Source: Bradyrhizobium sp. CCBAU 53338
GTDB lineage: Bacteria > Pseudomonadota > Alphaproteobacteria > Rhizobiales > Xanthobacteraceae
Reading direction: 5' to 3'
Assembly (NCBI RefSeq): GCF_015291665.1
Contig: NZ_CP030048.1
Location: forward strand, 5,270,001-5,334,000
Length of the DNA stretch: 64,000 bases
Positions 1 through 8,596 of the stretch are shown here, piece after piece (the stretch's first letter is position 1; each line of letters opens with the position of its first letter). The position numbers and the translations under genes are program-made. Under the pieces are notes generated by a model. The model was not told the origin of the DNA. It did not search any database and saw nothing but the letters and a program-made list of their open reading frames with translations.

Positions 1-678
1 CTCCTCGAAAGAGTTTTCCGGGCTGTCCCAATAGAGCTTGCGGATCAGCGACAGCGCGATCGTCGGGCCACTGGCGAGATCGCGCGCGAGCTTCATCGCT
101 TCCTCCATCAGCGCGCCGTCGTCGTAGACGCGGTTGACGAGGCCCCATTCCAGCGCCTTCTCGGCCGGCAGGCGCTCACCCATCAACGACAATTCGACCG
201 AGCGCGCCTTGCCGATCAGGCGCGGCAAGAGCCAGGTCGAACCGCAATCCGGCACGAGGCCGATGCGGCGGAAGGCCTGCAGGAAATAGGACGAGCGGGC
301 GCACAGGATCATGTCGCCGAGCAGCGCGAAGCTCATGCCGGCGCCGGCGGCCGGGCCGTTGACCGCGGTGACGATCGGACAGTGCAGGTTGCGGATGCGG
401 CGCAAGAACGGATGAAAACCGGTTTCGAGCGTCAGGCCGGCCTTGGTTTTCCTCGACTGGTTGTTGCGCCCCTGCAGATTCGCACCGGTGCAGAACGCGC
501 GGCCGGCGCCGGTCAACACGACGCAGCGCACCTCGTCCCTTTTCTCTTCGATAGTATCGAGCGCATCGGAAAGGCCGCCCAGCATGTCCACGGAGACGGC
601 GTTCATCACCTCCTGATGATCGAGCCGGAGAATCGCGACCGAACCATCGAATTCGAGCGTGACGTGTTCGAACTGCAT
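1..678 (-). CDS. enoyl-CoA hydratase/isomerase, PaaG-like (3' end outside window)
   Basis: Crotonase-fold enzyme that would hydrate or isomerise an unsaturated or epoxidised acyl-CoA in the cytoplasm. The gene starts at an ATG (676-678) and stays open for 226 codons to the window edge, so roughly the last 30-40 residues of a normal 260-residue crotonase are missing here. Visible are an oxyanion-hole stretch (NGPAAGAGMSFALLGDM) and the block GLVPDCGSTWLLPR. An acidic D, not the usual E, sits where the second catalytic acid is expected, and the first E of hydratases is absent. This pattern is shared with PaaG, the epoxyphenylacetyl-CoA isomerase. The paa operon near the right end lacks paaG, so a role there is possible, but the gene is 50 kb away and many PaaG-like crotonases serve other pathways. 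Confidence 0.85.
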   Translation of the reverse strand, partial: MQFEHVTLEFDGSVAILRLDHQEVMNAVSVDMLGGLSDALDTIEEKRDEVRCVVLTGAGRAFCTGANLQGRNNQSRKTKAGLTLETGFHPFLRRIRNLHCPIVTAVNGPAAGAGMSFALLGDMILCARSSYFLQAFRRIGLVPDCGSTWLLPRLIGKARSVELSLMGERLPAEKALEWGLVNRVYDDGALMEEAMKLARDLASGPTIALSLIRKLYWDSPENSFEE

Positions 679-858
679 CGTTTCCTCGTCAGTTGCCGCC
701 TGCGTCAGTTTCGCAGACCGGAATTACTTCTTGCCAGGCCACATATTTGATTTTTGGCGCGGTCTTGTCCATGGTGGCGAAAGCATACCCCACCGTCATA
801 TCGCATGATCTTGCGCGCACAGGCTGACGCGCGTCGTGACAAAAACAGGAAACGCGCC

Positions 859-1638
859 ATGAACCTTTTCGATCTCACCGGCCGCGTCGCCGTGATCACC
901 GGCGGCAATGGCGGTATTGGGCTCGGCATTGCACAAGCACTCGCTGGCCAGGGCTGCAACGTCTCGATCTGGGGCCGCAATCCTGACAAGAACAAGGCTG
1001 CTGCCGCGAGCATGGCGGGTCTGTCAGGCAAGGTCGATGCCCGCGTCTGCGACGTCACCGATCCGAATTCCGTCAATGCCGCGATGAAGGCGACGCTCGA
1101 CATTTTCGGTCGGGTCGACGGCTGCTTCGCCAATGCCGGCATCGGCGGCGGCGGCCGCAGGTCCTTCATCGAGCGCACCGAAGAGGAATGGCGCACGATG
1201 TTCGCGACCAATCTCGACGGCGTGTTCCACGCGTTCCAGGCGGCGGCAAGGCACATGACCGAGCGCGCCAATGCGGGCGACCCCTTCGGCCGGCTGGTCG
1301 CGACCTCGAGCCTCGCCTCGATCTTCGGCACCGCGCGCAACGAGCATTATGCGGCGACCAAGGCCGCGATCAACGCGCTGGTCCGCGCCCTCGGCGTCGA
1401 GCTCGCCCGCCACGGCGTCACCGCGAATGCGATCCTGCCCGGCTGGATCAAAAGCGACATGACCGCGGGCATCATGGCCAACGAAAAGTTCGTCGCCAAC
1501 GTGATGCCGCGGATTCCGATGCGTCGCTTCGGCGAGGCATCCGATTTCGGCGGCATCGCCGTGTATCTGATGAGCAAGGCCTCGTCGTATCACACCGCGG
1601 ATACGTTCGTGATCGACGGCGGCTATACGGCGTTCTGA
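859..1638 (+). CDS. short-chain dehydrogenase/reductase (classical SDR)
   Basis: NAD(P)-dependent oxidoreductase of 259 residues, normal length for classical SDRs. The dinucleotide-binding motif TGGNGGIG lies at residues 14-21, NAG at 92-94, catalytic Ser at 150/151, Tyr164 and Lys168 (YAATK), and the C-terminus ends in the usual FVIDGGYTAF. The start at 859 is chosen because it places TGxxxGxG at the standard distance from the N-terminus; the frame is open upstream to 754 but that extension has no SDR character. It is divergent from the enoyl-CoA hydratase. The substrate is not predictable; a hydroxyacyl-CoA or secondary alcohol would suit the surroundings. Confidence 0.92.
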   Translation: MNLFDLTGRVAVITGGNGGIGLGIAQALAGQGCNVSIWGRNPDKNKAAAASMAGLSGKVDARVCDVTDPNSVNAAMKATLDIFGRVDGCFANAGIGGGGRRSFIERTEEEWRTMFATNLDGVFHAFQAAARHMTERANAGDPFGRLVATSSLASIFGTARNEHYAATKAAINALVRALGVELARHGVTANAILPGWIKSDMTAGIMANEKFVANVMPRIPMRRFGEASDFGGIAVYLMSKASSYHTADTFVIDGGYTAF

Positions 1639-1644
1639 GTCTCG

Positions 1645-1720
1645 TAGCCCGGATGGAGCGAAGCGCAATCCGGGATGACCAAAAGCAAGACCCGGATTTC
1701 GCCAAGCTCCATCCGGGCTA
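1645..1720. repeat. palindromic dispersed-type repeat
   Basis: Imperfect inverted repeat of two arms of about 30 bases, starting TAGCCCGGATGGAGC and ending in its complement GCTCCATCCGGGCTA, around a 16-base loop. It directly follows the SDR stop. It resembles the extragenic palindromes common in Bradyrhizobium, and may also act as a transcript 3' end. Confidence 0.8.
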
Positions 1721-1745
1721 AAATCGTAGTGAGGGGAACGGGCAA

Positions 1746-2126
1746 ATGTTTTCACACATCATGATCGGCACCAACGACCTCGACAAAGCCAAGGCGTTCT
1801 ATGACACGCTGCTTGGCACGCTCGAGGTGCGACCCGCGCGGGTCGACGGGCATCGCATCTTCTACATCACCAAGACCGGCGTGTTCTCGGTGACCAAGCC
1901 GATCAACGGCGAGCAGGCGACCTGTGCGAACGGCGGCACCATCGGCTTTGCTGCCAACTCGCCGGAACAGGTCGACAAGTGGCACGCCGCCGGCGTTGCC
2001 GCCGGCGGAACGCCGATCGAAAATCCGCCCGGCATCCGCGAGGGCGCGGGGAACAAGCTGTATCTCGCCTATCTGCGCGATCTCGACGGCAACAAGATCT
2101 GCGCGATGCATCGGATACCGAGCTGA
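1746..2126 (+). CDS. VOC (glyoxalase/dioxygenase) superfamily protein
   Basis: 126-residue protein of the vicinal oxygen chelate superfamily. The N-terminal MFSHIMIGTNDLDKAKAFY carries the typical first-strand metal-ligand position (H4) and helix. The C-terminal YLRDLDGNKICAMH matches the usual D-P/L-DGN-K-I block, with one domain of two beta-alpha-beta-beta-beta modules. Proteins of this type bind a divalent metal, but many small single-domain VOC proteins have no known substrate. GAGGGGA precedes the ATG by a few bases. It stands between two dispersed palindromes, so it is probably transcribed alone. Confidence 0.88.
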   Translation: MFSHIMIGTNDLDKAKAFYDTLLGTLEVRPARVDGHRIFYITKTGVFSVTKPINGEQATCANGGTIGFAANSPEQVDKWHAAGVAAGGTPIENPPGIREGAGNKLYLAYLRDLDGNKICAMHRIPS

Positions 2127-2147
2127 TTGAGCCGCAGCCACCACTGC

Positions 2148-2172
2148 CATGCCCCGGCTTGACCGGGGCATG
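2148..2172. repeat. perfect 10-bp stem-loop after VOC gene
   Basis: CATGCCCCGG and CCGGGGCATG flank a 5-base loop (2158-2162). There is no T-run, so this is more likely a dispersed palindrome or an RNA 3'-end stabiliser than a classical intrinsic terminator. The rest of the 2127-2336 gap shows no gene. Confidence 0.7.
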
Positions 2173-2336
2173 ACGGGGCGCCGCGAACCAGCAGCCCCAT
2201 TCAAACAACATTTCAAACGCTCCCTGCGAAATTCCATCGCATGGCATGGCTCGCGCGAGAAAATACGCGCTCGCACTTTCGCGGCGCTGCGACTATTCTC
2301 CCGGCCAACACGATCTCAGCGCCCCCGGGAGGAACA

Positions 2337-3614
<1,278 letters not shown>

Positions 3615-3633
3615 TCCCTCTCGAATGCTGCAG

Positions 3634-3660
3634 GGCGGGTTCGCGATAGCGTAACCCGCC
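3634..3660. repeat. stem-loop between acyl-CoA dehydrogenase and GNAT-GFA gene
   Basis: GGCGGGTT (3634-3641) pairs with AACCCGCC (3653-3660) around an 11-base loop. It probably belongs to the dispersed palindromes of this genome; it has no T-tract. Confidence 0.6.
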
Positions 3661-3687
3661 TCCGGCGGCCGAAGGCACCATGGGAAA

Positions 3688-4437
3688 ATGGCCGACGCAG
3701 GGAACGAGAAGATGCCGGAAGCCTTTCGCGACAATGAGGAGCGCAGCCGGTTCGAGCTCGAGGCCGACGGGCCCGTTGCCTTCGTCACCTACCGCAAAAG
3801 CGACGGCGCGATCACGCTGGTGCACACCGAGGTGCCGCCTGAGCTAGGCGGCCGCGGCGTCGGCTCCAGGCTCGGCCGCGCCACGCTGGAGGCGGTGCGT
3901 GCACAGGGACGCAGGCTCTCCGTCGAGTGCGACTTCATCCGTAATTTCATGAGCAAGAATCCCGGCTACGACGATCTTCTAGCCGAGGGCGAAGACGCGC
4001 ATGCGCAGCCCGTGGCAAACTACCGTGCGGGCTGCTTCTGCGGCGCCGTCGAGGTCGAGGTCACGGGCAAGCCGGTCTTCGCCGGCTATTGCCACTGCGC
4101 CGATTGCCAGGCTTGGTCGGCCGCACCGATCAATGCCTTCAGCCTGTGGAAGTCGGACGGCGTGCGCGTCACCAAGGGCGAAGCGGAGCTTGGGACCTTC
4201 AACAAGACCGAGCACTCCTATCGCAAGTTCTGCAGGCGCTGCGGTGGTCATGTCATGACCGAGCATCCGCGCATGCGGCTGATCGACGTCTACGCCAATC
4301 TTTTGAAGGGCTACGAGCACCATCCGACACTGCATGCGAACTACGCGAGCAAGATGGTGTCGGTGAGGGATGGCCTGCCGAAATATGCCGATCTGCCGGC
4401 GGAGCTTGGTGGATCCGGGGAGATGTTGCCGGATTGA
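3688..4437 (+). CDS. fusion protein: YidJ-type GNAT domain + GFA/CENP-V zinc domain
   Basis: 249 residues with two parts that are usually separate genes. Residues about 13-100 form a small GNAT-like domain of the COG2388 type, with ELGGRGVGSRLGRATLEAV as the acetyl-CoA loop and helix. Residues about 111-245 form a GFA (glutathione-dependent formaldehyde-activating) domain with the expected zinc ligands CFCG, YCHCADC and FCRRCGG. The frame is open through the junction (DAHAQPVANYRAGCFC) without a stop, so it reads as a true fusion. GFA domains bind glutathione adducts or other small adducts; a GST gene lies just downstream on the other strand. Biochemical function is unknown. Confidence 0.85.
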   Translation: MADAGNEKMPEAFRDNEERSRFELEADGPVAFVTYRKSDGAITLVHTEVPPELGGRGVGSRLGRATLEAVRAQGRRLSVECDFIRNFMSKNPGYDDLLAEGEDAHAQPVANYRAGCFCGAVEVEVTGKPVFAGYCHCADCQAWSAAPINAFSLWKSDGVRVTKGEAELGTFNKTEHSYRKFCRRCGGHVMTEHPRMRLIDVYANLLKGYEHHPTLHANYASKMVSVRDGLPKYADLPAELGGSGEMLPD

Positions 4438-4448
4438 TCGTGCGCCGT

Positions 4449-4466
4449 CGCCCCGCTTGCGGGGCG
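4449..4466. terminator. GC hairpin between convergent genes
   Basis: CGCCCCGC and GCGGGGCG are separated by only two bases, in the 48-base gap between the convergent GNAT-GFA and GST genes. It could end transcripts from either side; no T-run is seen, so the call is weak. Confidence 0.4.
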
Positions 4467-4485
4467 AGGCGAAGGAAGAGACCTG

Positions 4486-5358
4486 CTACGTCGCGGGCGC
4501 GAGCTTGTCCTGCGTCTTGGTCTCGAAATCGCTGGCGTCGTGGCGCTCGTGGAGCTGGCTGGCGGGATCGCCGGAGACACGGTTGACCATGCGGCCGCGC
4601 TTGACGGCGGGGCGCTTGGCGATCTCATCGGTCCAGCGCTGCACGTTCTTGTAGTCCTGCACCGACAGGAAATCGCCGGCGCCGTAGACCAGCCCCTTGG
4701 CGAGCGCGCCGTACCAGGGCCACACGCCCATGTCGGCAATCGTGTACTCCTTGCCGGCGAGATATTCGTTGTCGGCAAGGCGCCGGTCGAGCACGTCGAG
4801 CTGGCGCTTGACCTCCATCGCGAAGCGATCGATGGCGTATTCGATCTTGAACGGCGCATAAGCGTAGAAATGGCCGAAGCCACCGCCGAGATAGGGCGCG
4901 CTGCCCATCTGCCAGAACAGCCAGGACATCGCTTCGGTGCGGGCCTTGATGTCCTTCGGCAGAAAGGCGCCGAATTTCTCGGCGAGATAGAACAGGATCG
5001 AGCCTGATTCGAAGATCCGGATCGGCTCGGGGCCGGAGCGGTCCATCAACGCCGGGATTTTCGAGTTCGGATTGATGTCGACAAAGCCGCTGCCGAACTG
5101 GTCGCCGTTACCGATCTTGATCAGCCAGGCGTCGTATTCGGCGCCCTTATGGCCGAGCGCCAGAAGCTCCTCCAGCATCACGGTGACCTTCACGCCGTTC
5201 GGGGTCGCCAGCGAATAGAGCTGCAACGGATGCTTGCCGACCGGCAGTTCCTTGTCGTGGGTGGGGCTGGCGATCGGCCGGTTGATGCTGGCGAACTGTC
5301 CGCCATTCTCTTTGTTCCAGGTCCAGACTTTGGGCGGCACGTAGGGGGCGTCGGTCAT
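4486..5358 (-). CDS. yghU: YghU-type glutathione S-transferase
   Basis: 290 residues, close to the 288 of E. coli YghU, a nu-class GST with disulfide-bond reductase activity on glutathione adducts. An N-terminal lead (PYVPPKVWTWNKENGGQFAS) typical of YghU precedes a thioredoxin-like domain (LQLYSLATPNGVKVTVMLEE, with T-P-N in place of a catalytic Cys or Ser) and an all-helical C-terminal domain. The ATG at 5358 is chosen over one 11 codons upstream because a GGAG lies at the right distance. It faces the GNAT-GFA gene, whose zinc domain is also glutathione-related; that link is inference. Confidence 0.9.
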   Translation of the reverse strand: MTDAPYVPPKVWTWNKENGGQFASINRPIASPTHDKELPVGKHPLQLYSLATPNGVKVTVMLEELLALGHKGAEYDAWLIKIGNGDQFGSGFVDINPNSKIPALMDRSGPEPIRIFESGSILFYLAEKFGAFLPKDIKARTEAMSWLFWQMGSAPYLGGGFGHFYAYAPFKIEYAIDRFAMEVKRQLDVLDRRLADNEYLAGKEYTIADMGVWPWYGALAKGLVYGAGDFLSVQDYKNVQRWTDEIAKRPAVKRGRMVNRVSGDPASQLHERHDASDFETKTQDKLAPAT

Positions 5359-5449
5359 GCGAAGGGCTCCGGCAGAAAGATGCGCCTGCATTAATTAGCC
5401 CGCGAACCGCCGATGACAAGCCCTTCCGGCCCTGCGTCCGGCGCGGGCC

Positions 5450-7132
5450 TCAGGCCCGCGTCATGCGTTCGCCCCAGCCCGTCACCGCCCCACGCGGCCG
5501 AGCCTCGGCCTCCATCACAAATCCCTCATATCCCTTCGCGGCGACGTCATCGCAGATCCGGCGATAGACGCCGACGCCGCCGATATAGGGCATGAAGATG
5601 CGCGGCTTGCCGGGGATGTTGGCGCCCATGTACCAGGAATTGGCCTGCGGATAGAGCGTGCCGTGCGCGACTTCGTTGACGTGGGCAACCCACCTCTCCT
5701 CGGCATCCCCTCTCGCTTCCATCGTGGCGAGACCTTGCTTGCGCATGTGGGCGAGGCAATCGGCAATCCAGTCGACATGCTGCTCGATCGACACGATCAT
5801 GTTCGAGAGGACCGACGGGCTGCCGGGGCCGGTGATGACGAAGAGGTTCGGAAAGCCCGCGCTCATCAAGCCGAGATAGGTTTTCGGCCCCTCCGCCCAT
5901 TTCTGGTTCAGCGTCTGCCCGCCCCGGCCGCTGATATCGATCTTGGCGACCGATCCGGTCATGGCGTCGAAGCCCGTCGCCATCACCAGCGCGTCGACCT
6001 CGTGGTCCCGACCCGCGACGCGCACGGCATTAGGCGTGATCTCCTCGATCGGATCGGTCTTGATGTCGACCAGCGCGACATTGGGCCGGTTGAAGGTCGC
6101 GAAATAATCAGTGTCGATGCAGATGCGCTTGGTGCCGATGGGATGGCTGTTCGGCTGGAGCAGCTTTGCGGTCTCGGGGTCCTTCACAATCTCGGCGATC
6201 TTGCCGCGGACGAAATCGGCAGCCGTATCGTTGGCGGCTCGATCGAGACCGAGATTGTTGTAGACGTACATGAAGGTCAGCCCGCCGCGCTCCCAGCGGG
6301 AGGTGTATTTGCTGTTCCTTGCTTCATCGCTGTCGTCCAGCGCACCCCGATCGGGCTGCTCCGCATAGATTCCGTTGCGCGCGACCTCGCGGGCGAACTT
6401 GCGTATCTCAGGATATTTCTTCCGGAACGTATCGCGCTCCTCGCCGGTCAGCAGGGCATTGCGGGCGGGAATCGAGAAATTCGCCGTACGCTGGAATACA
6501 GTGAGATGTTTGGCCTGCGCTGCAATGATCGGCGCCGACTGTATGCCAGATGATCCGGTGCCGATCAGGCCGACGCGCAAGCCGGCGAAATCGACGTCTT
6601 CGTGCGGCCAGTTGCCGGTGTGATAGACGGGGCCCTTGAAGTTTTCGAGGCCCTTGATGTCCGGCTTGCGCGCGTTCGAGAGACAGCCGGTGGCGAGGAC
6701 GACGAATTGCGCCTGAAAGGTCTTGCCGTCAGACGTCGTCACCGCCCAGCGTTGCGCGCGTTCGTCGAACACGGCGCCTTCGACGCGCGTATCGAACTGG
6801 ATGTCGCGGCGCAGGTCAAAGCGGTCGGCGACGTGGTTGGCGTATTTCAGGATCTCTGCTTGTGGCGCGTAGTGCTCGCTCCAGTCCCATTCCTGCTGGA
6901 GCTCTTCCGAGAACGAGTAGGAATATTGCATGCTCTCGACGTCGCAGCGCGCGCCGGGATAGCGATTCCAGTACCAGGTGCCGCCGACGCCGCCGCCCTG
7001 CTCAAGGACCCGCGCCGAGAAGCCGAGCCCGCGCAAGCGATGCAGCATGTACATGCCGGCAAAGCCGGCGCCGACGACGACCACGTCGTAGGCCTCGGTA
7101 GCTTGAGCCTGGCTCGCTTGCGCTGGCGACAT
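5450..7132 (-). CDS. Baeyer-Villiger-type flavin monooxygenase
   Basis: 560-residue class B flavoprotein monooxygenase, which uses FAD, NADPH and O2 to insert oxygen next to a carbonyl. The FAD motif GAGFAGM is at about residue 21-27, a second Rossmann motif GLIGTGSSGIQ is near 185, and between them stands the Baeyer-Villiger fingerprint F-K-G-P-V-Y-H-T-G-N-W-P near 163-174. The ATG at 7132 is preceded by a GGGAG; the frame is open for another 113 codons without similarity. The closest functional types would be cyclohexanone/cyclododecanone or aliphatic ketone monooxygenases, but the substrate cannot be read from sequence. It is divergent from the nitronate monooxygenase gene; the 213-base gap between them must hold both promoters. 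Confidence 0.93.
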   Translation of the reverse strand: MSPAQASQAQATEAYDVVVVGAGFAGMYMLHRLRGLGFSARVLEQGGGVGGTWYWNRYPGARCDVESMQYSYSFSEELQQEWDWSEHYAPQAEILKYANHVADRFDLRRDIQFDTRVEGAVFDERAQRWAVTTSDGKTFQAQFVVLATGCLSNARKPDIKGLENFKGPVYHTGNWPHEDVDFAGLRVGLIGTGSSGIQSAPIIAAQAKHLTVFQRTANFSIPARNALLTGEERDTFRKKYPEIRKFAREVARNGIYAEQPDRGALDDSDEARNSKYTSRWERGGLTFMYVYNNLGLDRAANDTAADFVRGKIAEIVKDPETAKLLQPNSHPIGTKRICIDTDYFATFNRPNVALVDIKTDPIEEITPNAVRVAGRDHEVDALVMATGFDAMTGSVAKIDISGRGGQTLNQKWAEGPKTYLGLMSAGFPNLFVITGPGSPSVLSNMIVSIEQHVDWIADCLAHMRKQGLATMEARGDAEERWVAHVNEVAHGTLYPQANSWYMGANIPGKPRIFMPYIGGVGVYRRICDDVAAKGYEGFVMEAEARPRGAVTGWGERMTRA

Positions 7133-7345
7133 CAGATGGCGCTCCCTGATCTGTTTTCTGTTGTTGTAAGCCAGCATTCTCTGGCGGTCACCAAAGCGCA
7201 AGAGGCATGTCTGCGGCCCTAATTTTGCGCGACGGAATGGCTCGACACTCTGCATGACGCCTGCACGCAAGATACGCGCGGGAATCCGGCATGGCATCGC
7301 CAATGACGATGGGCTAGCTTCGTCGAAGGCCGCCGGGAGAAGACC

Positions 7346-8479
7346 ATGAAATCGCCGATCTGCGACATGCTGGGAATCGAGTTCCCGCTGCTCGCCTTCA
7401 GCCATTGCCGCGATGTGGTTGCCGCCGTGAGCCGTGCCGGCGGTTTCGGCGTGCTGGGTGCCACCGTGCATACGCCTGATACGCTCGAACGCGAGCTGAA
7501 ATGGATCGACGATCGCGTCGACGGCAAGCCCTATGGTATCGACGTGTTGATCCCGGAAAACATCTCGACATCAGGCGAGAAGGACGTCACCTGGAAGAGC
7601 CTGGAAGCGCGCGTGCCGCAGGAGCACCGTAGATACACCAGAGATCTCCTGAAGAAATACGATATCGAGCTGACCACGACCGAGGTGGCCGTCAATCAAC
7701 CGCAGCCTTTCGACGCCGAGACTGCGCTGGAGCTGCTCAGAGTTTCCTTCAACCATCCGATCCGGCTGATCGCCAACGCGCTGGGCGTGCCGCCCAGGGC
7801 GATGATCGAGATGGGCAAGAAACACAACGTGCCGGTCGCCGCGCTGGTCGGCGCCAAGGAGCACGCGCTCCGCCAGGTCGCAGCCGGTGTCGACATCCTC
7901 GTGGTGCAGGGCACCGAGGCCGGCGGCCATTGCGGCGAGGTTTCGACCATGGTTCTGGTGCCTGAAGTGATCAAGGCGATCAAGCCGATCCGCGACGTAC
8001 CGGTGCTCGCGGCGGGCGGCATCATGACAGGACGGCAGATGGCGGCCTGCATGGCCATGGGCGCGGCCGGCGCCTGGACCGGCTCGGTGTGGCTGGCAAC
8101 GGTCGAGTCCGAGACCAGCGAAATCTTCCGCGAGAAAATGATCGCCGCTTCGTCCCGCGACGCGGTTCGCTCGAAGGGCCGCACCGGCAAGCCCGCGCGA
8201 CAGCTCCGCTCGGTCTGGACCGATGCCTGGGACCGCGCGCCGGACAGTCCGGGCGCCCTGCCGATGCCGCTGCAGAGCATCATCAGCCGCGACGCCTTCA
8301 ACTCCATCGACCGCGCCGCAGCCGCCGGCAACGCCAGGGCGCGCGATCTCGTCAGCTACTTTGTCGGCCAGGGTGTCGGCTTGATCGACAGCGTGAAGTC
8401 CGCCGGCGCCGTGGTGCAGGAGTTCAAGGAAGAGTTCGCCGAAGCCGTCGAGCACATGAATGCGCTGGTCGCGGAGTAG
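7346..8479 (+). CDS. nitronate monooxygenase / 2-nitropropane dioxygenase family
   Basis: 377-residue FMN-dependent TIM-barrel enzyme that would oxidise alkyl nitronates such as propionate 3-nitronate; some relatives act as enoyl reductases. The N-terminal substrate/FMN strand CDMLGIEFPLLAFSHC, the motif GTEAGGHCGE with the proposed catalytic His near residue 196, and the FMN-phosphate loop PVLAAGGIMTGRQMAAC are all present. It starts at an ATG preceded by GGGAGA. The gene is followed by a perfect long palindrome and then by the thiolase-like gene on the same strand. Confidence 0.9.
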   Translation: MKSPICDMLGIEFPLLAFSHCRDVVAAVSRAGGFGVLGATVHTPDTLERELKWIDDRVDGKPYGIDVLIPENISTSGEKDVTWKSLEARVPQEHRRYTRDLLKKYDIELTTTEVAVNQPQPFDAETALELLRVSFNHPIRLIANALGVPPRAMIEMGKKHNVPVAALVGAKEHALRQVAAGVDILVVQGTEAGGHCGEVSTMVLVPEVIKAIKPIRDVPVLAAGGIMTGRQMAACMAMGAAGAWTGSVWLATVESETSEIFREKMIAASSRDAVRSKGRTGKPARQLRSVWTDAWDRAPDSPGALPMPLQSIISRDAFNSIDRAAAAGNARARDLVSYFVGQGVGLIDSVKSAGAVVQEFKEEFAEAVEHMNALVAE

Positions 8480-8489
8480 CGTCCACACC

Positions 8490-8568
8490 GTCATTGCGAG
8501 CGAAGCAAAGCAATCCAGACGGTCTCCGCGGATGCAGATCTGGATTGCTTTGCTTCGCTCGCAATGAC
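8490..8568. repeat. perfect 30-bp inverted repeat (dispersed palindrome)
   Basis: Arms 8490-8519 and 8539-8568 are exact reverse complements over 30 bases, beginning GTCATTGCGAGCGAAGC, with a 19-base loop. In RNA this gives a very stable hairpin between the nitronate monooxygenase and thiolase-like genes. The motif is typical of dispersed extragenic palindromes in this group of bacteria. Confidence 0.9.
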
Positions 8569-8596
8569 GAAACAACTTAGATCGTGAATCGAGATT

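Noticed and set aside
5450..7471. A 673-residue version of the Baeyer-Villiger enzyme
   Set aside because: The additional 113 N-terminal residues show no similarity, overlap the divergent nitronate monooxygenase gene, and a good Shine-Dalgarno precedes the ATG at 7132.
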